From assembly GCF_035943815.1 (NCBI RefSeq), contig NZ_DASZBU010000015.1, forward strand, positions 62,001 through 126,000: DNA of 64,000 bases, written 5' to 3'. The stretch's first letter is position 1; every line of letters starts with the position of its first letter. Below the pieces are notes generated by a model, which was not told the DNA's origin, did no database searches, and saw only the letters and a list, made by a program, of their open reading frames with translations. This document shows positions 7,085 to 15,473 of this stretch, in pieces. Position numbers and translations under genes: made by a program. This DNA comes from Frateuria_A sp035943815. Its GTDB lineage: Bacteria; Pseudomonadota; Gammaproteobacteria; Xanthomonadales; Rhodanobacteraceae.

Positions 7085-7765
7085 CTAGATCCGCGGAGCA
7101 ACGTCCATTTCAATACGCGCCCGCATCTTTGAGACGTCGCTTTGGATTTGCAAAATAAGCTTTTCCATTAGACCTGAAGTATCGCGAAGAGCCCGATCCT
7201 CGTGCTCTCGGCGCGCATTGTGCAAACTGTCGATATCTTCGTCCAAACTACTCCGGATTGCTTCCTCTCTATCCGCGCTGGCAAGGTAGGGCGAAATGGC
7301 GGACCGTAGCTCTTCAAAAGCGGCCTCGGCCTGGTTCGAGATATACAACTGGTCTTTCGTTAGGTAGTCCCGAAAAGCACGGTAAGATTCAACGTACTGC
7401 TCGTGCCATATCTCTAGCTCATCTGTGAGAAAATCTTCACGCATTTTCTTTCGATAGGCGTTTATGAGACGAAGAAGCTCTTCATAGACAGACACGCGCT
7501 TTTCGAAGAATTTTTGATAAAAAGCCGCAGAAAATTGAGTAAAAGCCTTCCGCTCTCCGAGATACGCGGCAGCCTCTGCCCGGAACGCCTCAAGTGCTTT
7601 TGTATTCGCGGATCTCAAAATTTCTAATTCTTGATCAAACTTTGCGATGGCTGCCCGCTTGATTCTCTCGGCCCAGACTCGACTTAAGAATAGAGAGAGC
7701 CCTCCAACAACGACCGTGGCTCCCCCAATAGAGCCCAACGTGGCGAGAAACACCTCCCAAAACAT
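7085..7765 (-). CDS. Membrane-anchored coiled-coil protein, last gene of the DUF262-HEPN set
   Basis: ATG 7765 follows GGAGGAG with 5-nt spacing; the upstream TTG at 7777 is less likely. The 226-residue protein has one N-terminal membrane segment (about residues 2-24, FWEVFLATLGSIGGATVVVG) and then a long charged, mostly helical region rich in Glu, Arg and Ala with coiled-coil character (about residues 30-215). No enzyme motif is visible. It lies 99 bp downstream of the second HEPN gene on the same strand and is equally A+T-rich. In defence systems such proteins can act as membrane effectors or anchors, but here the role is inferred only from context. Confidence 0.65.
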   Translation of the reverse strand: MFWEVFLATLGSIGGATVVVGGLSLFLSRVWAERIKRAAIAKFDQELEILRSANTKALEAFRAEAAAYLGERKAFTQFSAAFYQKFFEKRVSVYEELLRLINAYRKKMREDFLTDELEIWHEQYVESYRAFRDYLTKDQLYISNQAEAAFEELRSAISPYLASADREEAIRSSLDEDIDSLHNARREHEDRALRDTSGLMEKLILQIQSDVSKMRARIEMDVAPRI

Positions 7766-7864
7766 AAGCTCCTCCAAGTTGAACGGCGACCTTCAAAAAC
7801 CGGGTTAGCTGCAAGATCCAGGCAGCAAAGCGCTCATCGGCGATGGATAGAGCCTTGAGATTTT

Positions 7865-8572
7865 TCAGTCCCACTTAACTGTTCTGATGCAATCACCCAG
7901 GTGCCTGTAGAAGACCGCGATAGTACCTAAGACGTGCTCAAGATATCCTTTTTCGAGATTGATGCGGGTGTCTTCGTACAGTCGATAAATGCTAGCGGTC
8001 GATAAGTCTGCCCTCGAATCGATGTAGCTCAATATGGCATCGCCCTTTTTGATCTTTCCGCCAGCGTGCGCAATCTTGTTCCTCAGTTGACATATTCTCA
8101 TCAGCTCGGACCACGAGTCCGCCTGCTTTATTCCCTGCAACCCGCAAACTTTTGTCAAATAGTCCACGGCGCGATGCAGGCCATTTCCGGTCAGGTCTTG
8201 GAAGGAAATCTCATACTTCCTATGCCGCTTCGCGTTATGACACAGCAAATTCACCTCGTCTTCTAAGGAGGCGACAATGATTAGCAGTGTCGAGCTACGG
8301 CGCATAGACGGATAGTGCTTGAGGAAGAGCTCGTCTAGATCCCAAGAAGCATCATCGAGGCCGTGGAAAAAACTAACGACCAGAGGCGGTATCTCATCGT
8401 CAACCTCGATAACCTCCGTCTCAAACTCGGCTCGTTGGAATTCAACTATCGAGTTCGCAATGTCTGTTTCGATGCCGCCGACGAAGGCCCGCAGAATTTC
8501 TAAGGATGGGGCGGCATGCCGCTCATCCCAGTGATAAAAGTAGTGATACAGATAATTTACATTTAAACTCAT
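7865..8572 (-). CDS. HEPN-like protein 2 (RNKIAH motif)
   Basis: The 235-residue protein has no recognised full-length family. Residues 164-169 read RNKIAH, the R-X4-H signature of HEPN domains, placed within predicted helices (WSELMRICQLRNKIAHAGG). In HEPN RNases this motif lies at the dimer interface and cuts RNA. The N-terminal half is acidic (EVIEVDDEIPP) and may be a separate domain. It lies 45 bp after HEPN-like protein 1 and shares its strand and A+T-rich codon use. It could be a toxin, an effector nuclease or a non-catalytic partner. Confidence 0.6.
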   Translation of the reverse strand: MSLNVNYLYHYFYHWDERHAAPSLEILRAFVGGIETDIANSIVEFQRAEFETEVIEVDDEIPPLVVSFFHGLDDASWDLDELFLKHYPSMRRSSTLLIIVASLEDEVNLLCHNAKRHRKYEISFQDLTGNGLHRAVDYLTKVCGLQGIKQADSWSELMRICQLRNKIAHAGGKIKKGDAILSYIDSRADLSTASIYRLYEDTRINLEKGYLEHVLGTIAVFYRHLGDCIRTVKWD

Positions 8573-8617
8573 CGCCCCGGTCGTTCCATTCTTAGGTCAG
8601 ACGCCAGCCCCAATGCT

Positions 8618-9265
8618 TTAAGCAATTTGAGCGGCTAGAGCGACATAGACATTCGATATATCCTCCAACCAGGTTCGGGTTGCTCCACCAGCAACAAGAG
8701 GGGTGCGGCTCCGCAATAATTTTCCGGGCTTGGAACCTTTGATTGTATGCCCCAGTAACGTAACGCACGCGGCATCGAAGTTCGCCTTGGCATTCTCCTG
8801 CGCGTGAGCGATGCGGTGGCGAACCTTAGCGTAAAGGTCTAAATCAGAAATAGCCGACTGAATAACCGTCTCAATTGGGCACCCTGCGAGGAACCCTCGC
8901 GTGCGATTAACCACTATCAAAGGATCATGCCAAAGCTTGTATTGCTTGCCACTGAGATATGCCTGCCTAGCGGACACGAGGCCAGCAAATAAGCTTTTCC
9001 CTGGCGCAGCGACGGGAGCATATAGAGGGCTAATATAACCAGCGAGGTACCTAATGAAAGCTTGCTCTAGGAATTCTTCCCACGCCAGATAGCACCGAAA
9101 AAACGCCATCTCATATACCAACTCAAGCCTTTCTGGATGAAGAAGCGCTCGATCAGAACGACCCGAAAGACGCCCTCTCGCAATCTCAAGCTTCCTCGCC
9201 AGTTCGGCAGCTAAACGTACTCGCCTTGCGAACTCGCCTGAAAGGTCAGGCATTGAGCGCGGCAT
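8618..9265 (-). CDS. HEPN-like protein 1 (RHRIAH motif)
   Basis: The 215-residue protein carries RHRIAH at residues 149-154 (DLYAKVRHRIAHAQENAK), an R-X4-H HEPN signature, preceded by a helix with aromatic and acidic residues (CYLAWEEFLEQAF, about residues 58-70). This resembles the MAE_28990 or RiboL-PSP-type HEPN nucleases, which are often encoded next to DUF262 proteins. The exact subfamily is uncertain. The ATG is 11 bp after the stop of the DUF262 gene, with GAGGTG upstream, so the two are almost certainly cotranscribed. Probable RNase. Confidence 0.65.
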   Translation of the reverse strand: MPRSMPDLSGEFARRVRLAAELARKLEIARGRLSGRSDRALLHPERLELVYEMAFFRCYLAWEEFLEQAFIRYLAGYISPLYAPVAAPGKSLFAGLVSARQAYLSGKQYKLWHDPLIVVNRTRGFLAGCPIETVIQSAISDLDLYAKVRHRIAHAQENAKANFDAACVTLLGHTIKGSKPGKLLRSRTPLVAGGATRTWLEDISNVYVALAAQIA

Positions 9266-9276
9266 TCCTTGTCACC

Positions 9277-10338
9277 TCAATGAAAAGTGCGTTGATACAC
9301 CTCTTTTATTACAGTCATGCGTGGCTTAATGTTGTCAGTTTGCCTCTGAGAAGCAGCAACAAATGCTGCCTCACGTTCGGACAGATCTGAGCCATCAGCG
9401 GAAGACTCGATTACCTCGGTTAGGGCAATCAGCGTCACCTCCAAGCGCTCGGCCTCGCCAGAAGACAGAGTGCTGGTAGGCTTCCGTTTAACGCTCATGT
9501 TTGAGACTCCATAAAGACGATGTGCGAGAGCCGCAAATAGGGAGTAAAACAAGGGCGGCCTTGAAAACGCGGTATCAGAAAGCGACGGGCAGTTCTCGCC
9601 AATCTCTGCAATCACTCTTTCGAACCGCTTAACAATCTTTTCTCGGTCCGGAAAGGTCTCATCGAACCGCTCGTAATAAGAGTCTATTGACTTTTTCTTA
9701 TCTTGGACGCCATCGATTAAGACTATCAAAAGCTCGCTGGTCAGCTCGACCTCTGCCATGCGAGCTATTTTTTGTTCGGAGAATATTTTGTTGTTGCGCC
9801 AGAACGTCAAATACTTTGAGGCGAGCGCATAGGCGGTCTCTTTGAACTCCCCAAACCAGCGCCCATTTCGAAGCTCTTGGTTATTAAGCGCGACAGAATA
9901 GGTGTTGACTCTGCGGAAGATTTCCAAGACCTGGTCGTCAGAAATACCCAGGAATACCTCGCAAATGAAACTGTAGTTCCTGATCCTGTCTTGCACATCC
10001 CCAGGGAGGTCATCGAACCTTTGACCTGCGTAGTCCGGGACCACACTCTTAGATAGCGCAAAACGTCCCCGGACGTAATCAAGAACGGAAGTAATGCGCT
10101 GCTGCCCGTCCACCACCTCTCGGATCGTCTTTTTTTTATCTAAGCTTTGGCCTACCCGTATGTAGATCGGCGGTACCGGATATCCCTTAATTATCGTATC
10201 GATTAGGTAAGACTTTGCCGGGGTCTTCCAGACACCTCTTCGCTGGAATTTTGGCGAAATGATAAGAGAGGCAGCATGTGACCAATCAACGAAATCAGAC
10301 ACCGTGTAGCTGCTACGGGTTGGTACGGTCATGTTCAT
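9277..10338 (-). CDS. DUF262 (GmrSD/ParB-like) protein
   Basis: The 353-residue protein has the N-terminal DUF262 domain: FQRRGVW at 31-37, LIDTIIKGYPVPPIYI at 45-60 and the hallmark DGQQR at 78-82. The domain has a ParB/sulfiredoxin-like fold and in several anti-phage systems binds or hydrolyses nucleotides. The C-terminal DUF1524 HNH domain of full GmrSD enzymes is absent, so nuclease activity may come from the downstream HEPN proteins. AAGGA precedes the ATG. It starts 58 bp after the icmF stop on the same strand with no clear promoter between them, so read-through from icmF is possible. Confidence 0.85.
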   Translation of the reverse strand: MNMTVPTRSSYTVSDFVDWSHAASLIISPKFQRRGVWKTPAKSYLIDTIIKGYPVPPIYIRVGQSLDKKKTIREVVDGQQRITSVLDYVRGRFALSKSVVPDYAGQRFDDLPGDVQDRIRNYSFICEVFLGISDDQVLEIFRRVNTYSVALNNQELRNGRWFGEFKETAYALASKYLTFWRNNKIFSEQKIARMAEVELTSELLIVLIDGVQDKKKSIDSYYERFDETFPDREKIVKRFERVIAEIGENCPSLSDTAFSRPPLFYSLFAALAHRLYGVSNMSVKRKPTSTLSSGEAERLEVTLIALTEVIESSADGSDLSEREAAFVAASQRQTDNIKPRMTVIKEVYQRTFH

Positions 10339-10396
10339 CGCAGATCCTTTTGCAGCAGGTATGTGGAGTTGCCCACGTCTGATGATCCAAGGCTAG

Positions 10397-13300
10397 TCAC
10401 ATGTTCCGCCGATATTCCCCACCCACGTCATACAACGCGTGACTAATCTGCCCCAACGAGTTGTACTTCACCGCCTCAACCAACTGCTCAAACACATTCT
10501 TCCGCTCCCGCGCCGTCTGCTGCAACCGCTTCAGACTCTCCGGCGCCAGCGAATTCCGCGCCTCCCCAAACGCCCGCACATTCGCAATCTGCTGCCCCTT
10601 CTCCTCCTCCGTGGAGCGAATGAGCTCGATCTCGGTGGCCACTTCCCCGCCATGCTCCTTGGCCAGGAACGTATTCACGCCGATCAACGGCAGCGACCCA
10701 TCATGCTTCTTGTGCTCGTAGTACAGCGACTCTTCCTGGATCTTCCCGCGCTGGTACATGGTGTCCATAGCCCCAAGCACGCCACCGCGCTCGCTGATCG
10801 CCTCGAACTCCTTGTAGACGGCCTCTTCCACCAGGTCGGTCAGCTCCTCGACCACGTAGCTGCCCTGCCAGGGGTTCTCGTTGAAGTTGAGGCCCAGTTC
10901 CTTGTTGATGATCATCTGGATCGCCACGGCGCGGCGCACGCTTTCTTCGGTCGGCGTGGTGATGGCCTCGTCGTAGGCGTTGGTGTGCAGGCTGTTGCAG
11001 TTGTCGAACAGGGCGTAGAGCGCCTGCAGCGTGGTGCGGATGTCGTTGAACTGGATCTCCTGCGCGTGCAGTGACCGGCCGCTGGTCTGGATGTGGTACT
11101 TCATCATCTGGCTGCGCGGGCTGGCGCCGTAGCGCTCGCGCATGGCGCGGGCCCAGATGCGGCGGGCGACGCGGCCGATAACGGTGTATTCGGGGTCCAT
11201 GCCGTTGGAGAAGAAGAACGACAGGTTGGGCGCGAAGTCGTCCACCTTCATGCCGCGCGCGAGGTAGTACTCGACGATGGTGAAGCCGTTGCTGAGGGTG
11301 AAGGCGAGCTGGCTGATCGGGTTCGCGCCGGCTTCGGCGATGTGGTAGCCGGAGATCGACACCGAGTAGAAGTTGCGCACCTTGTGGTCGACGAAGTACT
11401 GCTGGATGTCGCCCATCATGCGCAGGGCGAATTCGGTGCTGAAGATGCAGGTGTTCTGCGCCTGGTCTTCCTTGAGGATGTCGGCCTGCACGGTGCCGCG
11501 CACGGCGTGCAGGGTTTCTTCCTTGATGCGGGCGTAGGTGTCGGCGTCGACGAGCTGGTCGCCGGTGACGCCCAGCAGGCCAAGACCTAAGCCATCGTTG
11601 CCCTTGGGCAGGTCGCCCGAGTAGCGCGGGCGTTGGCGGCCTTCGTAGAGTTTGGCGATTTTCTCTTCGGCCTCGGCCCAGCGGGCGGCGTCGGCCTTGA
11701 GGTACTTCTCCACGTTCTGGTCGATGGCGGTGTTCATGAACATCGCCAGGATCATCGGCGCCGGGCCGTTGATGGTCATGGAGACCGAGGTGGTGGGGGC
11801 GGACAGGTCGAAGCCGGAGTAGAGCTTCTTCATGTCGTCCAGGGTGGCGATGTTGACGCCGGAGTTGCCGATCTTGCCGTAGATGTCCGGGCGCGGGGCC
11901 GGGTCTTCGCCGTACAGGGTGACCGAGTCGAACGCGGTGGACAGACGCGTGGCGGCGCCGCCCTGGCTCAGGTAGTGGAAGCGGCGGTTGGTGCGCTCGG
12001 GCGTGCCCTCGCCGGCGAACATGCGGGTGGGGTCTTCGCCCGTACGACGGTACGGGTAGACGCCGCCGGTGTAGGGGTAGTGGCCGGGGAGGTTTTCCTT
12101 GCCAAGGAAGAGGAGCTGGTCGCCCCAGCTGTCGGTCTTGGGCGGGGCGACCTTCAGGATCTTCTGGTGGCTCAGGGATACGCGGTAGTTCTCGACGCGG
12201 ATGGTCTTGCCGCGGACCTGGTATTCGTTGACGTCCTTGGTGACCGATTCGCGCAGGGCCGGCCAGTCACGCAGCAGGTGCACGGACTCGGCGGAGAGTT
12301 CCTTCACTGATTCGTTGTAGCGCTCGCGCAGCAGGGTCAGGGTGCGGTCGCCCTCGGCCTTGAGGCTGTCGACCGGGTAGCGGTCCAGCGGCCTGGGCAA
12401 CGCCTGGTCGCCCAGCTCCTTGAGCGATTCGTAGTAGTGCTGCGCCTTGCTGGCGGCTTCGGCCTGGCGGGCGATGGAGGCGTTGATGCCCCTGCCCTGC
12501 TCGGCGATCTCGGCCAGGTAGCGCACGCGGCTGCCGGGGATGAGCACGGTGGCGCGCGGTTCCTTGAGCGAGGTGTCGAGCTGGGGCTGGAAATTGCAGT
12601 TCGGGCTGCCGATGGGGTGGGGGGAAGAAATGGGGTCAGAGTCATTTTTCGACTCATGCCCGTCGTTCTTGCCCGCGCCCCCGTTCGAAAAATGACTCTG
12701 ACCCCATTTCTTCTCGCGCAGCAGGCGGCACAGGTTGGCGAACATCCAGGTCACGCCCGGGTCATTGAACTGGCTGGCGATGGTCGGGTAGACCGGCACG
12801 TCCTCGTCCTTCAGGGCGAAGGCGGTGCGGTTGCGCTTCCACTGCTTGCGCACGTCGCGCAGGGCGTCTTCGGCGCCGCGCTTGTCGAACTTGTTGAGCA
12901 CGATCAGCTCGGCGAAGTCGATCATGTCGATCTTCTCGAGCTGGCTGGCCGCGCCGTAGTCGCTGGTCATCACGTACATGGGGAAGTCGACCAGGTCGAC
13001 GATCTCCGAGTCGCTCTGGCCGATGCCGGCGGTTTCCACGATCACCAGGTCGTAGGGCTGGCTCTTGAGGAAGGCGATGCAGTCCTTGAGCACCTCGTTG
13101 GTGGCCATGTGCTGGCGGCGAGTGGCCATGGAGCGCATGTACACGCGCTTGGAGCGCAAGCTGTTCATGCGGATGCGGTCGCCCAGCAGCGCGCCGCCGG
13201 AGCGGCGGCGGGTCGGGTCGACGGCGAGCACGGCGATGCGCATGTCGGGGAAGGCGTGCAGGAAGCGCAGCAGGAGTTCATCGACCACGCTCGACTTGCC

Positions 13301-13969
13301 GGCGCCGCCGGTGCCGGTGAGGCCGAGCACCGGGGTCTTGCGGCCGGCGAGGTCCCATTCCTTGCGCAGATGCGCCAGTTCGGTCTCGCCGAGGCGGGAC
13401 TCCTCGATGTCGGTGAGCATGTGGCCGACGGAGATCTCGTCGTCGATGTCGACCTTCGGCACGCCCGGCTGCTCGGCCTTCAGGCGCTGGGCCTGGGCGG
13501 CGCGGGTGCGCTTGATGACGTCCTCGATCATCTCGGTGAGGCCCATCTTCATCCCGTCGTTGGGGTGATAGATGCGCTCGACGCCGTAGCCCTGCAGCTC
13601 GCGGATTTCCTCCGGGGTGATGGTGCCGCCGCCACCGCCGAACACGCGGATGTGCGAGGCACCGCGCTCGCGCAGCATGTCCACCATGTACTTGAAGTAC
13701 TCGACGTGGCCGCCCTGGTAGGAGGACAGCGCGATGGCGTCGGCGTCTTCCTGCAGCGCGGCACGCACCACGTCTTCCACCGAGCGGTTGTGGCCCAGGT
13801 GCACCACCTCGGCGCCTTGGGCCTGGATGATGCGGCGCATGATGTTGATCGCCGCGTCGTGCCCGTCGAACAGGCTGGCGGCTGTGACGAAACGCAGCGG
13901 GGTGGTTTCGGCCTGCGCGGCGGCGGCGGGAACGAGGCTGGCGGGGGAACTCATGGGGGACTCCGACAT
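10397..13969 (-). CDS. icmF: Fused acyl-CoA mutase with G-protein chaperone
   Basis: The 1190-residue protein combines three parts: a cobalamin-binding domain (residues 25-160, with DGH at 35-37), a MeaB-like GTPase (about 210-415, P-loop GTGGAGKS ending at 226) and a methylmalonyl-CoA-mutase-type TIM barrel (about 480-1190). This is the IcmF layout, which interconverts isobutyryl- and butyryl-CoA and also isovaleryl- and pivalyl-CoA using adenosylcobalamin. The protein is longer than usual. About 30 codons of the GTPase-mutase linker (nucleotides 12624-12713) come from a perfect inverted repeat that keeps the frame. Neighbouring leucine genes would supply isovaleryl-CoA. Confidence 0.93.
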   Translation of the reverse strand: MSESPMSSPASLVPAAAAQAETTPLRFVTAASLFDGHDAAINIMRRIIQAQGAEVVHLGHNRSVEDVVRAALQEDADAIALSSYQGGHVEYFKYMVDMLRERGASHIRVFGGGGGTITPEEIRELQGYGVERIYHPNDGMKMGLTEMIEDVIKRTRAAQAQRLKAEQPGVPKVDIDDEISVGHMLTDIEESRLGETELAHLRKEWDLAGRKTPVLGLTGTGGAGKSSVVDELLLRFLHAFPDMRIAVLAVDPTRRRSGGALLGDRIRMNSLRSKRVYMRSMATRRQHMATNEVLKDCIAFLKSQPYDLVIVETAGIGQSDSEIVDLVDFPMYVMTSDYGAASQLEKIDMIDFAELIVLNKFDKRGAEDALRDVRKQWKRNRTAFALKDEDVPVYPTIASQFNDPGVTWMFANLCRLLREKKWGQSHFSNGGAGKNDGHESKNDSDPISSPHPIGSPNCNFQPQLDTSLKEPRATVLIPGSRVRYLAEIAEQGRGINASIARQAEAASKAQHYYESLKELGDQALPRPLDRYPVDSLKAEGDRTLTLLRERYNESVKELSAESVHLLRDWPALRESVTKDVNEYQVRGKTIRVENYRVSLSHQKILKVAPPKTDSWGDQLLFLGKENLPGHYPYTGGVYPYRRTGEDPTRMFAGEGTPERTNRRFHYLSQGGAATRLSTAFDSVTLYGEDPAPRPDIYGKIGNSGVNIATLDDMKKLYSGFDLSAPTTSVSMTINGPAPMILAMFMNTAIDQNVEKYLKADAARWAEAEEKIAKLYEGRQRPRYSGDLPKGNDGLGLGLLGVTGDQLVDADTYARIKEETLHAVRGTVQADILKEDQAQNTCIFSTEFALRMMGDIQQYFVDHKVRNFYSVSISGYHIAEAGANPISQLAFTLSNGFTIVEYYLARGMKVDDFAPNLSFFFSNGMDPEYTVIGRVARRIWARAMRERYGASPRSQMMKYHIQTSGRSLHAQEIQFNDIRTTLQALYALFDNCNSLHTNAYDEAITTPTEESVRRAVAIQMIINKELGLNFNENPWQGSYVVEELTDLVEEAVYKEFEAISERGGVLGAMDTMYQRGKIQEESLYYEHKKHDGSLPLIGVNTFLAKEHGGEVATEIELIRSTEEEKGQQIANVRAFGEARNSLAPESLKRLQQTARERKNVFEQLVEAVKYNSLGQISHALYDVGGEYRRNM
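12624..12713. repeat. Perfect 29-bp inverted repeat inside icmF
   Basis: The arms at 12624-12652 and 12685-12713 are exact reverse complements over 29 bp, separated by 32 bp; the total of 90 bp equals 30 codons and leaves the frame open. Each arm contains AAAAATGACTCTGACCCC, differing at two positions from the AAAAATGAACCTGACCCC ends of RAYT element 1. It looks like a REPIN (paired REP) inserted in the linker region. Confidence 0.85.
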
Positions 13970-14275
13970 CGGTGCTCTGAACCCCTGGATTCTAGTGGAT
14001 CGGGGTTAAGGGCGCGGGGAGTCGGGGCGGGTGGGGCTGCTTGCGCGCGCGCGCCGGTCGGGTGCCGGCTGGTGTGCAGGAGGGTGGATCGGCCGTGGCG
14101 GGTGCAGCTCGCGAGGAGATTCCCCGTGACCAGGCTTCACCACAGGCTTCGGCCGGGTTTGCCCGCAAGCCTTGCCCCTCACCCCCCAGCCCTCTCCTCA
14201 GCCCTCTCCTCAGTGGGGAGAGGGCGCGAAGCTGCGCGCCGGGAGGCGGATCGCGCCCCGGTGCGCGCCGTCGGG
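13970..14275. other. Intergenic spacer with C/T-rich repeat
   Basis: Between icmF and the secreted protein gene there is no supported gene. At 14173-14226 the sequence has a CCCTCACCCC block and AGCCCTCTCCTC twice in tandem, ending in GGGGAGAGGG, so it can fold back. Related C/T-rich palindromes occur near 22.4 and 50.5 kb. Confidence 0.55.
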
Positions 14276-15340
14276 TCAGCCGCCCCGGCTGTCGGTGGAG
14301 GTCCAGGTGGACACCCAGGTCCTGCCTCCGTCGGTCGAGATGGCCCAGTCCTGCCGGCAGGATTTCGCGGTGATGTCCGACCAGACGTTGCGGGTCAGCA
14401 CGGCCTTTCCGTCGACCTCGTCCATGCCGACGAAGGTGCCCACGCCATCCTTGAATTCGCCCACCACCGGGGCGTCGAGCGTGCCGGAAGTGCTGTTTGC
14501 GAGGTAGACCCGCCACTGCCGCGTCTTGCGATCGTACAGGCGCAGCGCGAGGTCCTCGATGCGGTGCCCGCCGGGCCCATCGACTTCGAGCTGGCCGATG
14601 TTGGCCCAGTCGTCCCACACGCGATAAGCCTCATGGGTTCCGCCCAGGCTGCTCTTGGCGGCGGGCGAGGACAGCGGATGCGGCACCGCCTGTATCCGGG
14701 TCGACCAGCGACCCATGTTGAAGTCGAAGTCGTGCTCCGGCCCGGTGCCGGGCGTGTAGTGCGTGTCGTAGTCGGGGGCCTTCTTCAGCCGGGTGAGCTG
14801 CGCGACGAAGTTGGTGACCCAGGTCTTGCCGCCGTCGAACGAGGACGCGATCTCGTAGTGGTAGGAGTCCGGCGTGATGTTCGACCAGATGTCGCGCTCG
14901 AGGACCTTCTTGCCGCCGGACTCGGTCCAGCCATGGAACACGCCGCGGCCATCCTTGAACTCGCCGTACGTCGGCTCCTGCATGGTGCCGTCATCGCTGC
15001 CCGCGAACTGCTCGCTCCACTGCCCGGACCTGGGGTCGTAGAGAAAAAGCGTCAGGCCCTGGAAGTGGCCGCCGGGGCCGGAGGCTTCGATCTTCTCCAG
15101 GTTGGCCTTGCCGTTCCACAGGGGCTGGTCGATCACCGTGCCGTTGAACTTGACCCATTCGCCGACGCTCGACGGCGTGACGTCCCGGCTTTTGATCTCG
15201 GTCTTCCACGTGCCGAAGTGGAAATCGAAGGCGTGCTGCTGGTCCTCGCCCTTTGCCGTCCCCGCGACCGATGGCGACTGCCATCCGATCGTCGCCGCGA
15301 GCACGAGCAGGCACGCCCGGAAGATCCTCTTTGCATGCAT
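14276..15340 (-). CDS. Secreted two-repeat DUF1579-like protein
   Basis: The start at 15340 (MHAKRIFRACLLVLAATIGW) has GAGGG 8 nt upstream and begins a signal peptide ending near VAG. The mature protein has two similar halves of about 150 residues, opening HAFDFHFGTWKTEI and HDFDFNMGRWSTRI and each containing a GPGGH motif and a later E-F-K-D-G motif. This resembles DUF1579-type beta-rich domains, here duplicated in tandem. It is probably periplasmic or secreted. Function unknown. The next gene upstream on the same strand encodes an outer-membrane protein, 133 bp away. Confidence 0.65.
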   Translation of the reverse strand: MHAKRIFRACLLVLAATIGWQSPSVAGTAKGEDQQHAFDFHFGTWKTEIKSRDVTPSSVGEWVKFNGTVIDQPLWNGKANLEKIEASGPGGHFQGLTLFLYDPRSGQWSEQFAGSDDGTMQEPTYGEFKDGRGVFHGWTESGGKKVLERDIWSNITPDSYHYEIASSFDGGKTWVTNFVAQLTRLKKAPDYDTHYTPGTGPEHDFDFNMGRWSTRIQAVPHPLSSPAAKSSLGGTHEAYRVWDDWANIGQLEVDGPGGHRIEDLALRLYDRKTRQWRVYLANSTSGTLDAPVVGEFKDGVGTFVGMDEVDGKAVLTRNVWSDITAKSCRQDWAISTDGGRTWVSTWTSTDSRGG

Positions 15341-15473
15341 GGTGGTCACCCTCTTGGTTGGAATGCCTGCCGGCGCGGGGACCATCCCCCCGCCGCTGTC
15401 GAAACCGTGGCGGGACGTCCTGGCCACCCCTGCCCGTTGCGGGCAACGACGGAGGCAGCCGCCCGAGCCGATG

